From Paludisphaera rhizosphaerae (GTDB lineage: Bacteria > Planctomycetota > Planctomycetia > Isosphaerales > Isosphaeraceae), in contig NZ_JAALCR010000025.1 of assembly GCF_011065895.1 (NCBI RefSeq), positions 30,157 to 94,156 on the forward strand: 64,000 nt of DNA. Reading direction: 5' to 3'. Below are positions 61,404 to 64,000 of this stretch, piece after piece. Made by a program: the position numbers and the translations under genes. Within the stretch, counting starts at the first letter, position 1; every line of letters starts with the position of its first letter. The notes beneath the pieces were generated by a model that was given only the letters and a program-made list of their open reading frames with translations, was not told the DNA's origin and did not search any database.

Positions 61404-62879
61404 ATGCGGACGCTGGCCTGGGGCGTATTGGCGGCGGTGGGCGTGGCCCTGATGGTTGCGACGCATCGCGACCGCATGGCGATCGACGGGGACGCCCCCT
61501 GGGCGACGGCCCTGATGGTGGTGGGCGACCAGAAGCCGCCCGACGCCCCCGAAGGCGTCAAGTCGTTGCGAGCCTGGGCCGTGGCGACGCCCGCTTCCGA
61601 CGTCGCCCGCGCGGTGGCGAAGGCCCTCTCCGGCGGCCGCGAGAAGGTCGCCGAGCTGATGACCATCGCCGCAAGCCCCAAGCTCGTCGCTCTGCCGCCC
61701 GATGAGATCGAAGCCCTCAAGCCCTGGCTCCGATCGGGACGACTCCCCGCGCCCGATTCGGCCGAGGTTCTGGCCGGGTCTGAGACGCCCGACGACGACC
61801 TGCTCCTCGACGGTCGGACGCTCAAGGTCGTCGGCCGGCTCCGACCCGACGTCGCCCTGTTCGCCCCGTCATACGTGATTCCGACCGGCGAGCTGATGGA
61901 TGAGATCGTCGAGTCGGAGGATACGACGGCCGTGGAGGCGGTTTTGCTCCGGCTCCCCGATCAGAAAGGCCCGCGCGGGCCGCTGGCCGAGCGATTGGCC
62001 CAGACCTATCCGTCGAAGCACTACCGCCTCGTCACGCCCCGACTGCATGCGACGTTCGACGCCTTCGCGCTCTACTTGCTCGGTCAGGCGATGCTCCTTC
62101 TGGGGGGCTCGGCCTTGCTCTTCGCGCTCTATCGACGGCTGGCGTCGTCGGGGGTGATTCCGATCCTGGCAGCGCCTCTGCGAGAGATCGTCGGCCGACC
62201 CGGACTGTACTGGACGCTGCACGTCGGCTACTTCGGCCTTTACCTGGCGGCGGCCCTGGTCGGCCACGCCGTCCCCGAGGTGAACGACCTGCTGGCGACC
62301 TCGCTGGGGGCCGAGCTTGGGGACAGCGGCGGAGGCCCGCTGGCCGTGGCCGCACGCGCGTACCGGACCGGCAGCATCCCTTTCGCGGCGCTCGTCACGT
62401 TCCTGGTGAACTACCCGCTGGGGACGCTCGCGGTCATCACGGCGCCCTCGCTGATCATCCCCGGCTCCGGCCTGCTGACGGCGATGCTCCGGGCTTCGTT
62501 GTGGGGGCTGCTGCTGGGGCCGACGGAGTCGATCATGGCGGCGCGGCTGATCCCCCACAGCGGCACGCTGCTGCTGGAGGGCCACGGCTACATCCTGGCC
62601 GCGTTCTTTGGCGTGCTCGTCCCGATCTATCTCTTCGGCAAGGGACCGCTCTCCCCTCCCAAACCCGAGCCGCTCGACGAGTTCCAGGTCTGGAGCAGCC
62701 GAGAGCCCGAGCCCCCCGCCCCAGACGAGCCGCCCCCGCCGCCGCCGCGTCCGAGCTTCTGGGGCCGCTTCGGCCAGGCGCTCGCGATCAACCTCCAGGG
62801 GAGCGTCCTCGTCGCCATCGTCCTGATCGTCGCCGCCCTGTACGAGGCCTACGAAGTCATTCGCTTCGCGGGGCTTTGA
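61404..62879 (+). CDS. Membrane protein with SpoIIM-like C-terminal part
   Basis: Product of 491 residues from ATG 61404 (AGGGGAAGG upstream). A signal/anchor helix ([16 protein letters not shown]) is followed by about 210 residues of mostly soluble sequence, probably extracytoplasmic, and then several membrane helices. The segment [37 protein letters not shown] and [20 protein letters not shown] resembles the SpoIIM family membrane domain, whose HG-E/I motif region is visible. A Pro-rich cytoplasmic stretch ([14 protein letters not shown]) precedes the last helix. Function unknown; the SpoIIM similarity is my judgement from motif layout. It is 20 bp upstream of the monooxygenase gene, likely one transcript. 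Confidence 0.75.
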   Translation: MRTLAWGVLAAVGVALMVATHRDRMAIDGDAPWATALMVVGDQKPPDAPEGVKSLRAWAVATPASDVARAVAKALSGGREKVAELMTIAASPKLVALPPDEIEALKPWLRSGRLPAPDSAEVLAGSETPDDDLLLDGRTLKVVGRLRPDVALFAPSYVIPTGELMDEIVESEDTTAVEAVLLRLPDQKGPRGPLAERLAQTYPSKHYRLVTPRLHATFDAFALYLLGQAMLLLGGSALLFALYRRLASSGVIPILAAPLREIVGRPGLYWTLHVGYFGLYLAAALVGHAVPEVNDLLATSLGAELGDSGGGPLAVAARAYRTGSIPFAALVTFLVNYPLGTLAVITAPSLIIPGSGLLTAMLRASLWGLLLGPTESIMAARLIPHSGTLLLEGHGYILAAFFGVLVPIYLFGKGPLSPPKPEPLDEFQVWSSREPEPPAPDEPPPPPPRPSFWGRFGQALAINLQGSVLVAIVLIVAALYEAYEVIRFAGL

Positions 62880-62899
62880 CCATCGAGAGGGACGCTCCA

Positions 62900-63955
62900 T
62901 TGGACCCATGGCTTCGCAGGCTGGGCCTCGAGGCGCCGATCATCCAGGCCCCGATGGCCGGGGTGTCGACGCCGGAGATGGCGGCGGCGGTCTCGAACGC
63001 CGGCGGGCTCGGGTCGATCGGGGTCGGCGCGGTCGACGCCGAGGGCGCGCGCCGGATGATCGTCGCCGTTCGGGCCGGCACGAATCGCCCGTTCCAGGTC
63101 AACGTCTTTTGCCACAGGCCGGCCGTCGCCGACGCCGCTCGCGAGGCGTCGTGGCTCGCCCGGCTCACGCCCGATTTCGTCCGCTACGGCGCGGAGCCTC
63201 CGGCCCGGCTGACGGAGATCTACCAGTCCTTCCTGACCGACGACGCCAAGCTCGCGGTTCTGCTGGACGAACGCCCGCCGGTGGTCAGCTTCCATTTCGG
63301 CCTGCCGTCTCCCGACCGGATCCAGGCCCTCCGCGCCGCGGGGGTCGTGCTGCTGGCGACGGCGACCAATCTGGAGGAAGGTCAGGCCGTCGCCGCGGCC
63401 GGGATCGACGCCGTCGTCGCCCAGGGGTATGAGGCGGGCGGGCATCGCGGCGTTTTCGACCGCGATGCCGACGACGAGCAACTCGGCACAGTCGCGCTGA
63501 CACGGCTGCTGGCGCAGAAGCTCGACGTCCCCGTGATCGCGGCCGGCGGGATCATGGACGGGGCCGGGATCGTTGCGTCGCTGGCGCTGGGGGCGGTCGC
63601 CGCACAGTTGGGCACGGCGTTCATCGCCTGCCCCGAGTCCTCCGCCGACGCCGGCTACCGCGCCGCGCTCCTCGGGCCGGGGGCCGGGCAGACCGTCATG
63701 ACGGCCGCGATCTCGGGCCGCCCCGCCCGGTGTCTTGCGAACCGCTTCACCGCGATCGGCCGGAGCGTCGAACGCTGGGACCTCCCCGATTATCCGATCG
63801 CCTACGACGCCGGCAAGGCGCTCCACGCGGCCGCGAAAGCGACAGGCGAATTCGGCTACGGCGCCCAGTGGGCCGGTCAGGGCGCCCCGCTCGCCCGCTC
63901 ACTTCCCGCGGCCGAGTTGGTCGCCCGGCTCCGGGGGGAGATGAAAGGGGTGTAG
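62900..63955 (+). CDS. Nitronate monooxygenase-like (NMO/2-nitropropane dioxygenase) enzyme
   Basis: Product of 351 residues with a TTG start at 62900 (GAGAGGGA eight bases upstream); another TTG at 62876 overlaps the preceding stop and is less likely. The FMN-binding TIM-barrel signatures are present: [42 protein letters not shown] and [15 protein letters not shown]. It would oxidise nitronates or related compounds with FMN and oxygen. The catalytic histidine is in GGHRG. The gene is complete, ending 45 bp before the window edge. Confidence 0.9.
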   Translation: MDPWLRRLGLEAPIIQAPMAGVSTPEMAAAVSNAGGLGSIGVGAVDAEGARRMIVAVRAGTNRPFQVNVFCHRPAVADAAREASWLARLTPDFVRYGAEPPARLTEIYQSFLTDDAKLAVLLDERPPVVSFHFGLPSPDRIQALRAAGVVLLATATNLEEGQAVAAAGIDAVVAQGYEAGGHRGVFDRDADDEQLGTVALTRLLAQKLDVPVIAAGGIMDGAGIVASLALGAVAAQLGTAFIACPESSADAGYRAALLGPGAGQTVMTAAISGRPARCLANRFTAIGRSVERWDLPDYPIAYDAGKALHAAAKATGEFGYGAQWAGQGAPLARSLPAAELVARLRGEMKGV

Positions 63956-63965
63956 GCTTTGTCGT

Positions 63966-64000
63966 ATGGATCTGCCATTTGCGCCGGACGAGACGCCGAT
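63966..64000 (+). CDS. Possible start of a gene cut by the window end
   Basis: ATG 63966 opens the frame MDLPFAPDETP, which runs off the edge after 11 codons. The only hint of a ribosome site is a weak GGTGTAGG. Too short to identify. Confidence 0.3.
   Translation, partial: MDLPFAPDETP

Overview
The window is 64 kb of high-GC DNA from a planctomycete, most likely family Isosphaeraceae (Singulisphaera / Paludisphaera / Aquisphaera type). This is inferred from gene content, with no database search. Markers are: DUF1559 prepilin-like proteins with an [20 protein letters not shown] leader; very large Ser/Thr kinases ending in TPR arrays; many ECF sigma factors, one carrying a membrane anchor and an extracytoplasmic domain; secreted proteins whose N-termini are Arg-rich and carry an LExR-x-LL-like motif; and tandem sulfatases.

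Layout. 1-13.2 kb: two kinase-TPR genes point outward (the first runs off the left edge) and enclose an RTX-repeat protein, an ECF sigma factor, and two tandem LGFP-repeat proteins, the second with a calpain-type protease domain. The kinase halves of the outer genes are near-identical inverted repeats of about 940 bp. 13.5-21.6 kb is core: a CPA1 Na+/H+ antiporter, the tgt-yajC-secDF operon on the minus strand, and a TPR protein with two RNA-polymerase alpha-CTD-like domains. 21.7-24.2 kb holds small secreted or hypothetical genes set among short hairpin repeats, then an AhpD-like enzyme. 24.3-33.2 kb: a large secreted protein; an ECF sigma factor divergent from a kinase whose N-terminus looks like a zinc anti-sigma domain; a deacetylase-like protein; and a sigma factor fused to an extracytoplasmic domain. 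33.4-38 kb: two DUF1559 genes, a small lipoprotein and an ABC-2-type permease. 38.2-42.7 kb: an ECF sigma / giant kinase pair. 42.9-43.8 kb: an initiator-like tRNA-Met and a DUF1559 pseudogene broken by a MITE-like element with a 10-bp target duplication. 44.1-49.1 kb: two tandem arylsulfatases. 49.4-52.1 kb: AIM24, LapA-domain, FMN reductase, and a CxxCH heme protein interrupted by an in-frame TGA. 52.3-53.4 kb: a secreted beta-rich protein. 54.2-57 kb: ccsA-hemA and a DUF2239 gene. 57.2-59.7 kb: a C5-cytosine methyltransferase / Vsr pair and a DUF4058 gene. 59.8-64 kb: a Calx-beta protein, a SpoIIM-like membrane protein and a nitronate monooxygenase.

Common themes are envelope signalling (four ECF sigma factors and four transmembrane kinases), secreted surface proteins and protein export (SecDF-YajC). 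Two dispersed repeat families occur: a paired-hairpin REP-like family between genes, one pair of which sits in frame inside the methyltransferase gene, and a palindromic MITE-like family with one intact example on each side of the window. I found no CRISPR array, no rRNA and no intact transposase.
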